Below, piece by piece: positions 16,967 to 27,403 of a DNA stretch of 64,000 nt (its first letter is position 1; each line of letters opens with the position of its first letter). The DNA lies in the NCBI GenBank assembly GCA_963787425.1, contig CAWBCV010000024.1, positions 1 to 64,000 of the forward strand, in the 5' to 3' direction. The stretch comes from AP-15 sp963787425 (GTDB lineage: Bacteria > Pseudomonadota > Alphaproteobacteria > ATCC43930 > CGMCC-115725). Both the position numbers and the translations under genes were made by a program. The notes beneath the pieces were generated by a model. It was given only the letters and a program-made list of their open reading frames with translations. It was not told the DNA's origin and did not search any database.

Positions 16967-18957
16967 TCAATCCGCGGCGCGCACCTTGACGTAAGAGCCG
17001 GGGGCGTCCTCGATCGGTTTGAGCTTGCCGTCGCCCGGGTGCCGCGCCGGCACCTCGCCGCCGGCATACCGCGAAATCCAGCGCTCCCATAGCGGCCACC
17101 AGGAATCGGAGTGGGCGGCCGCGGTGGCGAGCCATCCTTCCGGTGTCGGCGGGTTTTTTTCATTCTCCCAATGGCCGTATTTGCCGCCCGGCGGGTTTAC
17201 CACGCCCGCGATGTGGCCGGAGGCGGACAGCACGAATTTGACCGGGCCGCGATAGATCCGGGTGGCGGCATAGGTCGACCGCCACGGCGCGATGTGATCC
17301 TCGCGAGTCGATAGTAAAAAGGACGGCGTCTGGATCTTCCGCAGATCGATCGGCACACCGTCCAGAGTGATGCCGCCGGGTTTCACCAGCAAATTCTCCT
17401 GGTACATGTTGCGCAGGTAGAAGCTGTGCATCGCGGCCGGCATGCGCGTCAAATCGGCGTTCCAGTACAACAGGTCGAACGGGAACGGCGATTTGCCGAG
17501 CAGGTAGTTGTTGACCACGAACGACCAGATCAAATCGTTGGCGCGCAGCATGTTGAAGGTTGTCGCCATGTCGCGCCCTTCGAGATAGCCCTTTGTGTTC
17601 ATGCGCTCTTCGAGTGCGGAGAGCTGCTCCTCGTCGATGAATACCGAGAGTTCGCCGGCTTCGGCAAAGTCCACCATCGTCACCAGATAGGTGGCGCTCT
17701 TGATCCGGTCTGTCGCGTTTGACCGCCATATAGGCGAGCGTGCTGGCGAGCAATGTGCCGCCCAGGCAGTAGCCGATCACGTTGGCTTCCCGCTCGCCGG
17801 TCGCCTGTTCGATCGCATCGAGTGCGTCGAGCGGCCCTTCCAGCATGTAGTCGGTGAACGTCTTGGCGGCGAGATGCTCGTCGGGGTTGACCCAGGAGAT
17901 CACGAATACGGTATGGCCCTGCGACACCGCCCAGCGGATGAAGGAGTTACTGGGCCGCAGATCGAGGATGTAAAACTTGTTGATCCACGGCGGGATGATC
18001 AGCAATGGCCGGCGCTTCACGGTTTCCGTCATCGGCTCGTACTGGATGAGCTGCATCAGGTCGTTCTGATAAACGACCTTTCCCGGCGTGACCGCGATGT
18101 TCTCGCCGATACGGAAAGCCTCCATAGTCGGTCATCTTGATCGCGAGGCGTCCCTTGCCGCGCTCGAGGTCCTCGAGCAGGTTCTTCAGCCCATCGAGCA
18201 GGTTCTCGCCCTTGCTCTCGATCGTCGCCCGCAAGGCTTCGGGATTGGTCATCAGGAAATTCGACGGCGCGAGCGCGTCGACGAACTGCCGCGTATAGAA
18301 ATCCACCTTGCGCGCGGTGCGCTCGTCGATTCCCTCGACATCGCGAACCGTGCTCTGCATCCACCGCGCCGTCAAAAGGTAGCTCTGCTTGATGAAGTCG
18401 AAGAGCGTGTTTTCGGTCCACGCCGCGTCGCGGAATCGTCGGTCGCCGGCGGACGGTTCGATCATCGGCTCCGTTTCGCCGCCGAGAAACCGCTGGGCCG
18501 TGCGCTGCCACAAGGTCAGATAGTCGTTCCACAGCGACAGCTGCGCCTGCACGAGCCGAGAGGGGTCGGCCATCATGCGTGCAGTCATCTCCAGGAAGGC
18601 GGTTCCGACGCCGAGCGAGTTCGGCCATTCCGACCCCCTCTTCGCGACCCTGCCTGGTCAGAAACTCGGCAACGAGTTGCTGGCTTTTTCCGGCAATTTC
18701 GGCGATTTGCTTTGATAGCTCAGCGGGATCGTGAAGCGGCTCGGCCTCCCCTCTTCTCGCCTCAGCGGCCGACGAAGGTGGGGTGGGGCCGGAGGGCGGC
18801 GCAGACACAATGTCGGGTTTGGTGGGCGCGGCATCCTTTTTCCGGCCCTTCTCGGCCGGCATCTTTCCTTTGCCGCGCTTGCTGAGCGGCAAGGACGCGT
18901 CTTTGTCGGGGAAGGCCGGGTTGCGCCGCCCGGTTTCCCGTGAATGATATCGCTCAT
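16967..18957 (-). pseudogene. phaC: class I polyhydroxyalkanoate synthase, four frameshifts
   Basis: Polymerises hydroxyacyl-CoA into storage polyester. The N-terminal domain includes LWQRTAQRFLGGE and VRDVEGIDERTARKVDFYTR; then come LIIPPWINKFYILDL, the lipase-like box GYCLGGTLL with the active cysteine, catalytic Asp in TREDHIAPW and His in SASGHIAGVVNPP. Every block is present and in order, but frame changes occur near 18920, 18612, 18125 and 17703. At 18125 removing one G restores KMTDYEAFRIGENI. The ATG at 18957 has AGGAAA upstream; an internal ATG at 18862 is an alternative. Functional phaC with sequence errors is more likely than true decay, but this cannot be decided here. Confidence 0.8.
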
Positions 18958-19168
18958 TGCCGTTTCCTCAAAGCCGCCCGTTGAAAACCCGATCTGAAAC
19001 TCACGGTCCGGAACCGATGGCTTGGGGCGGTCGGTTGTTCTCATCCTCAAATGTAGTGACGCGCCTGCCTGGATCTAATACATCAAGGTCACTTGGTTTG
19101 TGCCGCTTATCAGCGGATCCCGAACGCTTGCGGCGGCACCAGGGGGTCAACTCGTCGGGAATGCTGTG

Positions 19169-20473
19169 ATGCTTATGGGCCAATCGTGTGCCGGTTCCGC
19201 TACCGAGAGAAGGACAAAACTAGCAGCGCGCCCGCTTGCGGCCGTTGCACTGCTGCTCGGGCTGGCCGCCTGTAATCCGATCGACACCTGGCGTGACTTG
19301 ACCGGGGTGAGCCGGAACGACCCCGATCCCGATACGACGCCGAACACCAAAAACCTGGCCGCCGGAGAGGCGTCCGACTATCCCAATCTCGCCACCGTGC
19401 CTCCGCCGCCGGTGCGAGCTTTGACCGCAGCCGAGCGGGAAAAACTGACCCAAAGCCTGATAGCCGACCGGGCAAATGCGCGGCACACGGATGAGCAACT
19501 GCGGGCGGGCTTTTCGTCGGTCGCGGCGCCACCACCACCTCCTCCGGGCGAGCCCGGAACTCAGCCGGAGCAGGTTGCGGCCGCTCTGTCGCCCTCCGCA
19601 ACGCCCGCCCCGCCCGCTCCCGCAGCGGCGCCTTCCGCTGCGTCGGCTCGCAATGGCGCTGCCGGAGAAGGACCAGCCAAGCTCTCGCCGAGCCTGTCCA
19701 CGGAACCGGTGCTTGCGAACACAGCGACCGGCATGGGTACTGGCGATCAAAAGCCCGTCCTGCCGCCAGTAGGGGCCGCCCCTCGCGCCGCACGCGCCGG
19801 CGGCAAGACGCCCGCCGAACCAGGACAAGGCCTGCGCAAGCAGGGAGAGCCGCCCGAGCCAGGGCCGATGGAGTCAAGCCTGGAGGTACCCGAGGCGCGA
19901 GCGACGCCGGAGCCCGAACAGATCCAACCCGCACCGCCGCCTCCGCAACTGCCGCCTGCCCCGAAGGTTGCGGTGACCCCGACTCCCATGCCCGGCGGCC
20001 TTGCCGCGGGAGGAGCTCTCGCTCCACTGCCGTTGCCGCAGGCCAAGAGCTCTGCCGGCTACGAGCCGCCGCCGGCTGCGCCGGAACTGCCGCCGGTGCC
20101 GCCGACCCGCACCGCCGCGGCCGCTCCCGGCAAAGCCAGCGCAAAGCCGCCTGCGCCGGTCGGGACTCCGGTTGCCGAAATCAAGTTCGGCACCGATTCG
20201 ACAACCCTGACCGAAAAGGATAGGCAAACCCTCGAAACCGTCCTGCCGGTCTATCAGCAGAACCCCGGCAAGGTTCGCATCGTCGGTTATGCCGGGGCCC
20301 GAAGCGGCGCCGTCGAGCAGTTGGATAGTTACCGGACGGCGCTCGACCGCGCTCAGGCGGTCGCTGCCGCTCTGACCAACGCGGGGATACCCGCAGACAA
20401 GATCCAGGTCGAGGCGGCGCCGCGGGGCGAAAATTCCGGCGAAAGCCGCGCCGAGGTGCTGCTCGAACACTGA
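19169..20473 (+). CDS. OmpA-family lipoprotein with proline/alanine-rich linker
   Basis: About 434 residues. An N-terminal lipoprotein signal ends in LLLGLAAC, predicting lipid attachment at that Cys. A long low-complexity region rich in Pro, Ala and Gly follows, then a C-terminal OmpA-like domain (AEIKFGTDSTTLTEKD, VRIVGYAGA, YRTALDRAQAVAAAL, GRGE-like end) of the kind that binds peptidoglycan. It would tether the envelope to the wall across the periplasm. It is divergent from phaC. The ATG at 19169 places the lipobox at a normal distance; an upstream in-frame start at 19100 is less likely. Confidence 0.75.
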   Translation: MLMGQSCAGSATERRTKLAARPLAAVALLLGLAACNPIDTWRDLTGVSRNDPDPDTTPNTKNLAAGEASDYPNLATVPPPPVRALTAAEREKLTQSLIADRANARHTDEQLRAGFSSVAAPPPPPPGEPGTQPEQVAAALSPSATPAPPAPAAAPSAASARNGAAGEGPAKLSPSLSTEPVLANTATGMGTGDQKPVLPPVGAAPRAARAGGKTPAEPGQGLRKQGEPPEPGPMESSLEVPEARATPEPEQIQPAPPPPQLPPAPKVAVTPTPMPGGLAAGGALAPLPLPQAKSSAGYEPPPAAPELPPVPPTRTAAAAPGKASAKPPAPVGTPVAEIKFGTDSTTLTEKDRQTLETVLPVYQQNPGKVRIVGYAGARSGAVEQLDSYRTALDRAQAVAAALTNAGIPADKIQVEAAPRGENSGESRAEVLLEH

Positions 20474-20660
20474 AGCGGACCCCACCGATTCGGGCCTCGA
20501 CCGTCTTTGGAATGTCTGCCTTCGCGCCCGGGTGGCTTCCAGGCGCAGTGCCGGGAAACGCTATCGAAAAATTGACGCCCGAGCGCTACAAAGAGCCGGG
20601 TCGCCCGACGCCGCCCACGGCGGCTCTTGCGTTTCGTACAATCGTATCCGAGTTGCCGTC

Positions 20661-21953
20661 GTGAAACCGCCGTTCAAGATTGCCATCGCCGGTCTCGGCA
20701 CCGTTGGGTCAGGCGTTCTACAGCTGCTGGACCGGCAGGCCGATCTGCTGGCTCAACGATCCGGCCGCCGCATCGTGGTTGCTGCAGTGTCGGCACGCGA
20801 TCGCCGGCGTGATCGCGGCGCCGACTTGTCGGCAGTGCGCTGGTACGAGGATGCCGCAGCGATGGCGGCCGATCCCGAAATCGACGTCGTCGTCGAGCTG
20901 ATCGGCGGCGCGGACGGCATCGCCCGCCAGGTGCTCGACACCGCTCTCGACCATGGCAAGCATGTCGTCACCGCAAACAAGGCGTTGCTGGCGCATCACG
21001 GGACCCGGCTCGCCGCGCGAGCCGAGAAGAGGGGGCTCATTCTTGCGTTCGAGGCCGCGGTCGCCGGCGGCATCCCGGTCATCAAGGGGCTCCGCGAAGG
21101 TCTCGCCGGCAATCGGGTGGAGCGCGTCTACGGCATCCTGAACGGCACCTCGAACTTCATCTTGACGACGATGCGCGAAAGCGCCCACGAATTCGCCGAG
21201 GTCCTGGCGGAAGCGCAAAAGCTCGGCTATGCCGAAGCCGATCCGAGCTTCGACATCGACGGCATCGATGCCGCACACAAGCTGGCGATCCTGGCGAGTG
21301 TGGGTTTCGGCCGTCCGGTCGACCTCGCCGGGGTCTATACCGAGGGGATCCGGCACGTCTCGCGGCTCGACATCGACTTCGCCGAGGAACTCGGCTACCG
21401 CATCAAGCTACTCGGCATCGCGCGGCTGACCGAGGAGGGTCTGGAGCAGCGCGTCCATCCCTGCATGGTGCCGCGGGCGACGCCGATCGCGGCCGTCGAG
21501 GGAGTTTACAATGCCGTCGTCGCCGAAGGCGACTTCGTCGGCCGCGTCGTATTGCAGGGTCGCGGTGCGGGCGCCTTTCCGACAGCTTCGGCGGTCGCCG
21601 CCGATCTCGTCGACATCGCGGCCGGCCGGCACGTGCCGATATTCGGGCTGCACACCGCAAATTTGCGTGCGATTCCCGGGGTGCCGATCGAACGGCACCA
21701 TGGCGCCTATTACATCAGGCTGATGGTGCTGGACCAGCCGGGGGTGATCGCCGATGTCGCCGCGGCGTTGCGCGACGAGCAGGTGTCGATGGAGTCGATG
21801 ATCCAGCGCGGCCGTGCGCCTGGCGAGGCGGTGCCGGTGGTGATGACTACCCACCTCACGATCGAGGCGGCGATGCGCCGGGCGCTCCAGAGGATCGAAG
21901 CGCTCGACACGGTGCTCGAACCGCCTCGCATGATCCGCATCGAGGATTTTTAA
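20661..21953 (+). CDS. hom: homoserine dehydrogenase
   Basis: A 430-residue enzyme converting aspartate semialdehyde to homoserine for threonine and methionine synthesis. The NAD(P) motif AIAGLGTVGSGVLQL is at residues 7-21. VVTANKALLA, YGILNGTSNFILT and the catalytic block YAEADPSFDIDGIDAAHKL follow. The C-terminal ACT domain (RLMVLDQPGVIADVAA) indicates feedback control by threonine. Start GTG at 20661 gives the standard N-terminus; codons upstream in frame lack homology. It is followed by glpX and recJ, a conserved alphaproteobacterial order. Confidence 0.93.
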   Translation: MKPPFKIAIAGLGTVGSGVLQLLDRQADLLAQRSGRRIVVAAVSARDRRRDRGADLSAVRWYEDAAAMAADPEIDVVVELIGGADGIARQVLDTALDHGKHVVTANKALLAHHGTRLAARAEKRGLILAFEAAVAGGIPVIKGLREGLAGNRVERVYGILNGTSNFILTTMRESAHEFAEVLAEAQKLGYAEADPSFDIDGIDAAHKLAILASVGFGRPVDLAGVYTEGIRHVSRLDIDFAEELGYRIKLLGIARLTEEGLEQRVHPCMVPRATPIAAVEGVYNAVVAEGDFVGRVVLQGRGAGAFPTASAVAADLVDIAAGRHVPIFGLHTANLRAIPGVPIERHHGAYYIRLMVLDQPGVIADVAAALRDEQVSMESMIQRGRAPGEAVPVVMTTHLTIEAAMRRALQRIEALDTVLEPPRMIRIEDF

Positions 21954-21989
21954 AAATATAGCCTTTTGACAAGGACGAGGAGGAAAGCC

Positions 21990-22979
21990 GTGCCAGAGAC
22001 TTCGAAGATGGATCGCAATCTCGCATTGGAAGCCGTTCGGGTGACCGAGGCGGCGGCGCTCTCCGCCTCGCGTCTGATGGGGCGGGGCGATGAGAAGGCC
22101 GCCGATCAGGCCGCGGTCGATGCGATGCGCGAGGCGCTGAACAGCCTCGCGATCGCCGGCACGGTCGTGATTGGCGAGGGCGAGCGAGACGAAGCGCCAA
22201 TGCTCTATATCGGCGAGAAGGTCGGCAGCGGGAACGGTCCGCCGATCGACATCGCGCTCGATCCGCTGGAGGGGACGACGATTACCGCCAAAGGCGGCGC
22301 CAATGCGCTGGCAGTCATCGCAATGGCCGATGCCGGCGGGTTTTTGAACGCGCCCGACGTTTACATGGACAAGATCGCGGTCGGCGGCGGACTGCCGGAT
22401 GATCTCGTCGATCTCGACGAGGCGCCCTCGGTCAACCTGAAGAACCTGGCGCAAGCGAAGAAGGTCGAGCTCGCCGATCTCGTCGTATGCATCCTCGACC
22501 GGCCGCGCCATGCCGAGCTTATCGCCAAGGTCCGCGAAGCCGGGGCCCGGATCACCCTGATCTCGGACGGCGATGTCAGCGGTGTCATCGCCACCTCCGA
22601 ACCGGAGACCGGCATCGACATGTATGTCGGCTCGGGCGGCGCGCCGGAAGGCGTGTTGGCGGCGGCTGCGCTGCGCTGCATCGGCGGGCAGATGCTAGGC
22701 CGGCTGTTGTTCCGCAACGACGACGAGCGCGGCCGCGCCCACCGCCTCGGCATCACCGACCTCGACCGCAAATACAAACTGCTCGACCTCGCCTCGGGCG
22801 ATGTGATGTTTGCCGCGACCGGGGTCACCAACGGCACGATGCTGCGCGGGGTGCGCCGCTTTCCCGGCGGCGCCTCGACGCATTCGGTCGTCATGCGCTC
22901 GAAATCCGGCACTGTCCGTTACGTCGAGGCCCGCCATGACTTCACGCGCAAGCAGACCTTCTCACCCTTCGCCCGCTAA
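21990..22979 (+). CDS. glpX: class II fructose-1,6-bisphosphatase
   Basis: A 329-residue gluconeogenic enzyme hydrolysing fructose 1,6-bisphosphate. Signature segments are VIGEGERDEAPML, DPLEGTT, the GGLP loop, RPRH and GSGGAPEGVLAAAALR. The start is a GTG with GGAGGAAAG about seven bases upstream, giving MPETSKMDRN; a downstream ATG at 22008 is possible. It lies 36 bases after hom in the same direction. Confidence 0.93.
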   Translation: MPETSKMDRNLALEAVRVTEAAALSASRLMGRGDEKAADQAAVDAMREALNSLAIAGTVVIGEGERDEAPMLYIGEKVGSGNGPPIDIALDPLEGTTITAKGGANALAVIAMADAGGFLNAPDVYMDKIAVGGGLPDDLVDLDEAPSVNLKNLAQAKKVELADLVVCILDRPRHAELIAKVREAGARITLISDGDVSGVIATSEPETGIDMYVGSGGAPEGVLAAAALRCIGGQMLGRLLFRNDDERGRAHRLGITDLDRKYKLLDLASGDVMFAATGVTNGTMLRGVRRFPGGASTHSVVMRSKSGTVRYVEARHDFTRKQTFSPFAR

Positions 22980-23021
22980 TCGAGTGAGGACCGAACCTTC
23001 AAATGACTGATCTGTATTTTT

Positions 23022-23112
23022 CGTCATGCCCGGGCTCGGCCCGGGCATCCACGCGGGCTTTCAGCAGGCCGGGGTGTTGCATGGATTGCCGGGTCAAGCC
23101 CGGCAATGACGA
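23022..23112. repeat. dispersed inverted repeat (CGTCATGCCCGGG type)
   Basis: CGTCATGCCCGGGC on the left is complementary to GCCCGGCAATGACG on the right, with further internal pairing (CCCGGGC, CATGGATTGCC). It is a distinct sequence class from the GAAAGC type but has the same GTCAT...ATGAC ends. It lies between glpX and recJ. A truncated relative occurs near 55983-56021. Confidence 0.8.
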
Positions 23113-23140
23113 CTTCATCGCGCCGGGCTGAGTTCAGGAT

Positions 23141-24943
23141 ATGGACGGCGCGGGGGGCGCCGACGGCTGTGCCGGGGTGGTGTCGGGGGTCGAACGATCG
23201 GTGTGCGGCCGTCGTTGGCGCCTGCGCAACGGCGATGCACGAGCGGGAGAGGCTATTGCTGAGCGGCTCGGGGTGCCCGAGATCGTCGGGCGGCTGTTGG
23301 CGCGTCGCGGCGTCGATCTCGACCATGCGCCAGGGTTCTTGGCGCCGCGCCTGCGCGATCAGCTGCCCGATCCTTCGCATCTACGCGACATGGGTGCTGC
23401 CGTGGCGCGGCTCGTCCGGGCGGTGCACGACGGCGAGACGATCGGCGTTTTTGGCGATTACGATGTCGACGGCGCGACCTCGGCCGCGCTGCTGGCGCGG
23501 TTCTTTACGGCGGCGGGCACTAGAACCCGCATTTATGTCCCGGACCGTCTGCGCGAGGGCTACGGTCCGAATACCCCGGCCCTGCTGAGCCTGCGCCATG
23601 AAGGCGTGCGCATCGTCGTCGCCGTCGATTGCGGCACGACGGCCCATCAGCCGTTGGCAGATGCCGCGGAGGCGGGGATCGAGGTGATCGTTATCGATCA
23701 TCACGTCGCCGAACCGTTGCTGCCCCGGGCTGCGGCGGTCGTCAATCCCAACCGGCTCGACGAGACGAGCACGCACGGCGCATTGGCGGCAGTCGGAGTC
23801 GCCTTTCTGCTGATCGTTGCAATCAATCGCGAGCTGCGCCGTACCGGCTGGTACGTGGCCAGCCGCGCCGAGCCGGACCTGCTGCAATGGCTTGATTTGG
23901 TGGCGCTGGGTACGGTCTGCGACGTGGTGCCGTTGGCCGGACTGAACCGGGCTCTGGTCGCTCAAGGCATCAAGGTAGCTCAGCGCCGCGACAACCCAGG
24001 CCTCGCCGCGTTGGCCGCCGTGGCTGGCGTTGCGGAGCCAATCGACGCCTATCATCTGGGGTTCGTGCTCGGACCTCGGGTCAATGCCGGCGGGCGGGTC
24101 GGCGCCGCCGATCTCGGAGCGCGGCTGCTCGCGACTGACGATCCAGTCATCGCCGCCGAGTTGGCGGCTCGCCTCGACGGCTACAACCGAGAGCGCCGCG
24201 ATATCGAGGCGCGCACTTTGGATGCGGCGATCGCGATCGTCGAAGGATCGCCGCAGTCGCCGGTTCTCATCTTTGCCGCAGCCGAGAATTGGCACCCTGG
24301 GGTGATCGGGATCGTCGCCGCACGCCTCAAGGAGCGTTACGAGCGTCCGGCTTGCGTCGTCGCGCTCGCCGATGGCAGCGGCCGAGGGTCGGGCCGCTCG
24401 GTTGCCGGATTGCCGCTCGGCGCGGCGGTGATCGCGGCACGTCAGGCGGGGCTGCTGATCAACGGCGGCGGCCATGCCATGGCGGCGGGTTTCACAGTCG
24501 CAGCGGAAAAGCTGGGCGCGCTGGAGTCCTTCCTGATCGAGCGGCTGGGCGACGGCATCGGCAATGAGCCGCTGGTCCCCGAACTGCGTGTGGACGGGAT
24601 GCTCTCCATCGCTGCGGCACAGAGCGAGTTGGTCGGCCATATCGCGAGGCTGGCGCCGTTCGGGGCCGCCAACCCAGAACCCCGCTTTGTTTTTCCCGGT
24701 GTTCGCATCCTCCATGCCGAGGCGGTAGGGGCCACCCATCTTCGCTGCACCCTGGCCGATCCGCTCGACAATACTCGGCTACGGGGGATCGCTTTCCGCG
24801 CTGCGGGGACGCCGCTCGGTCAGTTCCTCGCCGAGACGCGCGGCGTCGCGATCCACCTTGTCGGCCATCTCAGACGCGACAGTTGGCGCGGCGGCGACGC
24901 AGTACAGCTGGCGATCGACGATGCGGCCCCAGCTACGATCTGA
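23141..24943 (+). CDS. recJ: single-stranded-DNA-specific exonuclease
   Basis: A 600-residue 5'-3' single-strand exonuclease for recombination and mismatch repair. DHH-phosphoesterase motifs are visible: FGDYDVDGATSAALL, VAVDCGTTAH, VIDHHVAEP (the DHH motif) and LGTVCDVVPL. The DHHA1 region contains NGGGHAMAAGFTV, and a C-terminal OB-like domain follows. The ATG at 23141 gives a slightly extended N-terminus compared with the conserved start at about residue 35. It is third in the hom-glpX-recJ series and converges with a decayed gene six bases downstream. Confidence 0.93.
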   Translation: MDGAGGADGCAGVVSGVERSVCGRRWRLRNGDARAGEAIAERLGVPEIVGRLLARRGVDLDHAPGFLAPRLRDQLPDPSHLRDMGAAVARLVRAVHDGETIGVFGDYDVDGATSAALLARFFTAAGTRTRIYVPDRLREGYGPNTPALLSLRHEGVRIVVAVDCGTTAHQPLADAAEAGIEVIVIDHHVAEPLLPRAAAVVNPNRLDETSTHGALAAVGVAFLLIVAINRELRRTGWYVASRAEPDLLQWLDLVALGTVCDVVPLAGLNRALVAQGIKVAQRRDNPGLAALAAVAGVAEPIDAYHLGFVLGPRVNAGGRVGAADLGARLLATDDPVIAAELAARLDGYNRERRDIEARTLDAAIAIVEGSPQSPVLIFAAAENWHPGVIGIVAARLKERYERPACVVALADGSGRGSGRSVAGLPLGAAVIAARQAGLLINGGGHAMAAGFTVAAEKLGALESFLIERLGDGIGNEPLVPELRVDGMLSIAAAQSELVGHIARLAPFGAANPEPRFVFPGVRILHAEAVGATHLRCTLADPLDNTRLRGIAFRAAGTPLGQFLAETRGVAIHLVGHLRRDSWRGGDAVQLAIDDAAPATI

Positions 24944-24948
24944 CTACC

Positions 24949-25464
24949 TCAGGGCTCCTCCAACAAGTAGTGACGCAACATGTAATCGAGGCCATGCCGC
25001 CAGGACTCGTCGGTATTACCGCGAATATCGACGCTCTTGACGAACTCTAATTTGCCGCGTGCCGCATCTTCCATGTAGACGTTGATATTTAGAATCAGGT
25101 TGCTGACTTTTTAAACGGTGCCCCAGGCGGCCCAGTTTGCGCCGATGCTTTTGGCGTAGTCGCGCTCGCAACCATTGCAGCCGCTGATCTCGGGACCGGC
25201 GGCGATCCGTTGGTATAAGTCGGGCGGGATTGGCACAATCTTGAAGCGGCCGGAGTTGTCGAGCCGTTCTCGAAAAAGCTTGTCGAGCATGTCGAGGCGG
25301 TGAAGCTCGCTGTTTGTCGTAGGCTCCAACGACGTGTTGATCAGCTGAAGGCCGAAAAACGCGACTTTCGGGACACCGTTCTCCGCGGCGGTTGCGCCGT
25401 TCGGATAAGGCGCCGAGAGCAGAAGACCCATTGCCGCGCACCATGTCTTTGACCTGCTCGCCAT
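24949..25464 (-). pseudogene. secreted DUF2380/DUF3280-like protein with nonsense codon
   Basis: Begins with a signal peptide (cleavage near GATAAENG), followed by KVAFFGLQLINTSLEPTT, LDMLDKLFRERLDNSGRF and CNGCERDYAKSIGANWAAWGTV. An in-frame TAA at 25111-25113 then interrupts it, and the same frame continues for 53 codons (KVSNLILNINVYMED ... RHYLLEEP) to the true stop. A single C-to-T change of CAA would explain the TAA. The family assignment is from general resemblance only. It may be a recently inactivated gene. Confidence 0.6.
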
Positions 25465-25694
25465 CCACTGCCACTCTTCCCTGCTCCACTCTTATTCGAA
25501 TATCGGTTGCGATCGGACCGAGTACAGTGCCGTGAGCTCCGGTCATCGCAGGATGGCAGCTATTCCGCCGGGGAAATCGCTTTCCCGGTCCGGCAATAAA
25601 TGCGTAATCTGCGGACGGAGACTTTTTCGGCCCCGGGCCTTGACGGCATATTGCGCGTCGGTCAGCGTCCGCCCGATCCAACAGGAGGAAAAGC

Positions 25695-27353
25695 ATGAGC
25701 GAAGTCGACGGCGCCACCTTGATGGCAAGGAGCCTCAAACAACAGGGCATCGACCATTTGTTCGGAGTCGTCGGGTTTCCCGTCGGGCCGATCGCCGCGG
25801 CCGCGCAAAAGGAAGGCGTCGCCTATATCGGCATGCGCAACGAGCAGGCTGCGTCCTATGCGGCGCAGGCCTACGGCTATTTGAAGGGCCGCCCGGGCGC
25901 CTGCATCGTCGTGACCGGCCCCGGCGTCGTGCACGGCCTCGCGGGGCTCGCCAATGCGCAGCAGAATTGCTGGCCGATGATCCTGATCGGCGGCGCCTCG
26001 GAGACCTATCGCGGCGGCATGGGCGCGTTCCAGGAAGAGCGTCAGGTGCTGATCGCGTCGCCTTTCTGCAAATTCGCGCATGCCATCGATACCGTCGCGC
26101 GCATCCCCTGGTATGTCGAAATGGCGACGCGGAACGCGATCTATGGCCGTCCCGGCGCCTGCTATCTCGACTTTCCCGACGACATGATCACCGGCAAGGT
26201 GGACGAGGATAAGATCGTCCAAGTGCAGAAATGCCCGGACCCGCCGCGCACCATCGCGCCGCCGGAATACATTGAGGAGGCGCTGAACCTGCTGGAAAAG
26301 GCCGAGCGGCCATTGGTCCTGGTCGGCAAGGGCATGGCCTGGTCGCGCGCCGAGGACGAGGTGCGTACTTTCCTCGAGCGCACGCAAATTCCGTTCCTGC
26401 GCTCGCCGATGGGCAAGGGCGTCGTGCCCGACGATCACCCGCTGTCGGTCGCGGCGGCGCGCACCCTGGCATTGCAGAACGCCGATGTCGTGTTCCTGAT
26501 GGGTGCCCGGTTCAACTGGATCTTCCATTTCGGCCAGGCGCCGCGCTATGCCAAGGACATGAAGGTCATCCAGCTCGACATCGCGCCCGAGGAGATCGGC
26601 CACAACAAGGCGACGGAGGTGGCCTTGGTCGGCGACGGCAAAGCGATCGTCGGTCAGCTCAACGCCGCGCTCGCCGGCCGCCAGTGGTTCCACCCGAAGG
26701 ACACGCCGTGGCGCCAGATGATCACCAAGAAGGCGGAGGAGAATGCGGCGCAGATCCGGCCGCAGATCCAGGATGACGAGGCGCCGGCCAATTACTACCG
26801 TGCACTGCGTGACGTCGCCGCCTGGATGCCGAAGAACGCGATCCTGAGCGCCGAGGGCGCCGGCACGATGGATATCGGCCTCACTCAGTTGAACGTCGCC
26901 AACGCCCGCTCCTGCCTCAACGCCGGCACCTACGGCACGATGGGCGTGGGGCTCGGTCAGGCGATCGCCGCCGCCGTCGCGGAGCCCGACCGGCCGGTCA
27001 TCCACCTCTCCGGCGACTCGGCGATCGGCTTCTCGGGCATGGAGATGGAGACGCTCGTCCGCTACAACTTCCCAGTCAAGATCGTCGTCCTCAACAATGG
27101 CGGCATCGGCCCCGGCATGCCCGAGATCCCGGAAAACCCGATGTTCAACATGAAGCCGAACTCGCTGATCTACGGCGCCCGCTACGACCGGATGATGGAA
27201 GCCTTCGGCGGCAAAGGCTTCTTTGTCGAGAACCCGAAAGACCTGAAGGGCGCCCTCGACGAGGCGATGAACCACCGCGGCCCCGCCCTCGTCAACGTCG
27301 TCATCTCGCAGGGCGCCGCCAGGAAGCCGCAGCAGTTCCGCTGGCACTCCTAA
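25695..27353 (+). CDS. 2-hydroxyacyl-CoA lyase/oxalyl-CoA decarboxylase family ThDP enzyme
   Basis: A 552-residue ThDP enzyme close in layout to HACL1 and Oxc: HLFGVVGFPVGPIA, catalytic glutamate in GMRNEQAASYAAQAYGYL, VTGPGVVHGLAGLANAQQNC, a central nucleotide-type domain with LDIAPEEIG, and a C-terminal cofactor motif GDSAIGFSGMEMET followed by LNNGGIGPG. The QQFRWHS end resembles the active-site lid of this group. Such enzymes cleave 2-hydroxyacyl-CoA to an aldehyde and formyl-CoA, or decarboxylate oxalyl-CoA. AGGAGGAAAAGC precedes the ATG. It is monocistronic, ending in a strong terminator. Confidence 0.85.
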   Translation: MSEVDGATLMARSLKQQGIDHLFGVVGFPVGPIAAAAQKEGVAYIGMRNEQAASYAAQAYGYLKGRPGACIVVTGPGVVHGLAGLANAQQNCWPMILIGGASETYRGGMGAFQEERQVLIASPFCKFAHAIDTVARIPWYVEMATRNAIYGRPGACYLDFPDDMITGKVDEDKIVQVQKCPDPPRTIAPPEYIEEALNLLEKAERPLVLVGKGMAWSRAEDEVRTFLERTQIPFLRSPMGKGVVPDDHPLSVAAARTLALQNADVVFLMGARFNWIFHFGQAPRYAKDMKVIQLDIAPEEIGHNKATEVALVGDGKAIVGQLNAALAGRQWFHPKDTPWRQMITKKAEENAAQIRPQIQDDEAPANYYRALRDVAAWMPKNAILSAEGAGTMDIGLTQLNVANARSCLNAGTYGTMGVGLGQAIAAAVAEPDRPVIHLSGDSAIGFSGMEMETLVRYNFPVKIVVLNNGGIGPGMPEIPENPMFNMKPNSLIYGARYDRMMEAFGGKGFFVENPKDLKGALDEAMNHRGPALVNVVISQGAARKPQQFRWHS

Positions 27354-27403
27354 TCCGTCGCAATCCGGTGGCCGGGCTCGTTCCCGGCCACCCTCGAAAG
27401 AGG

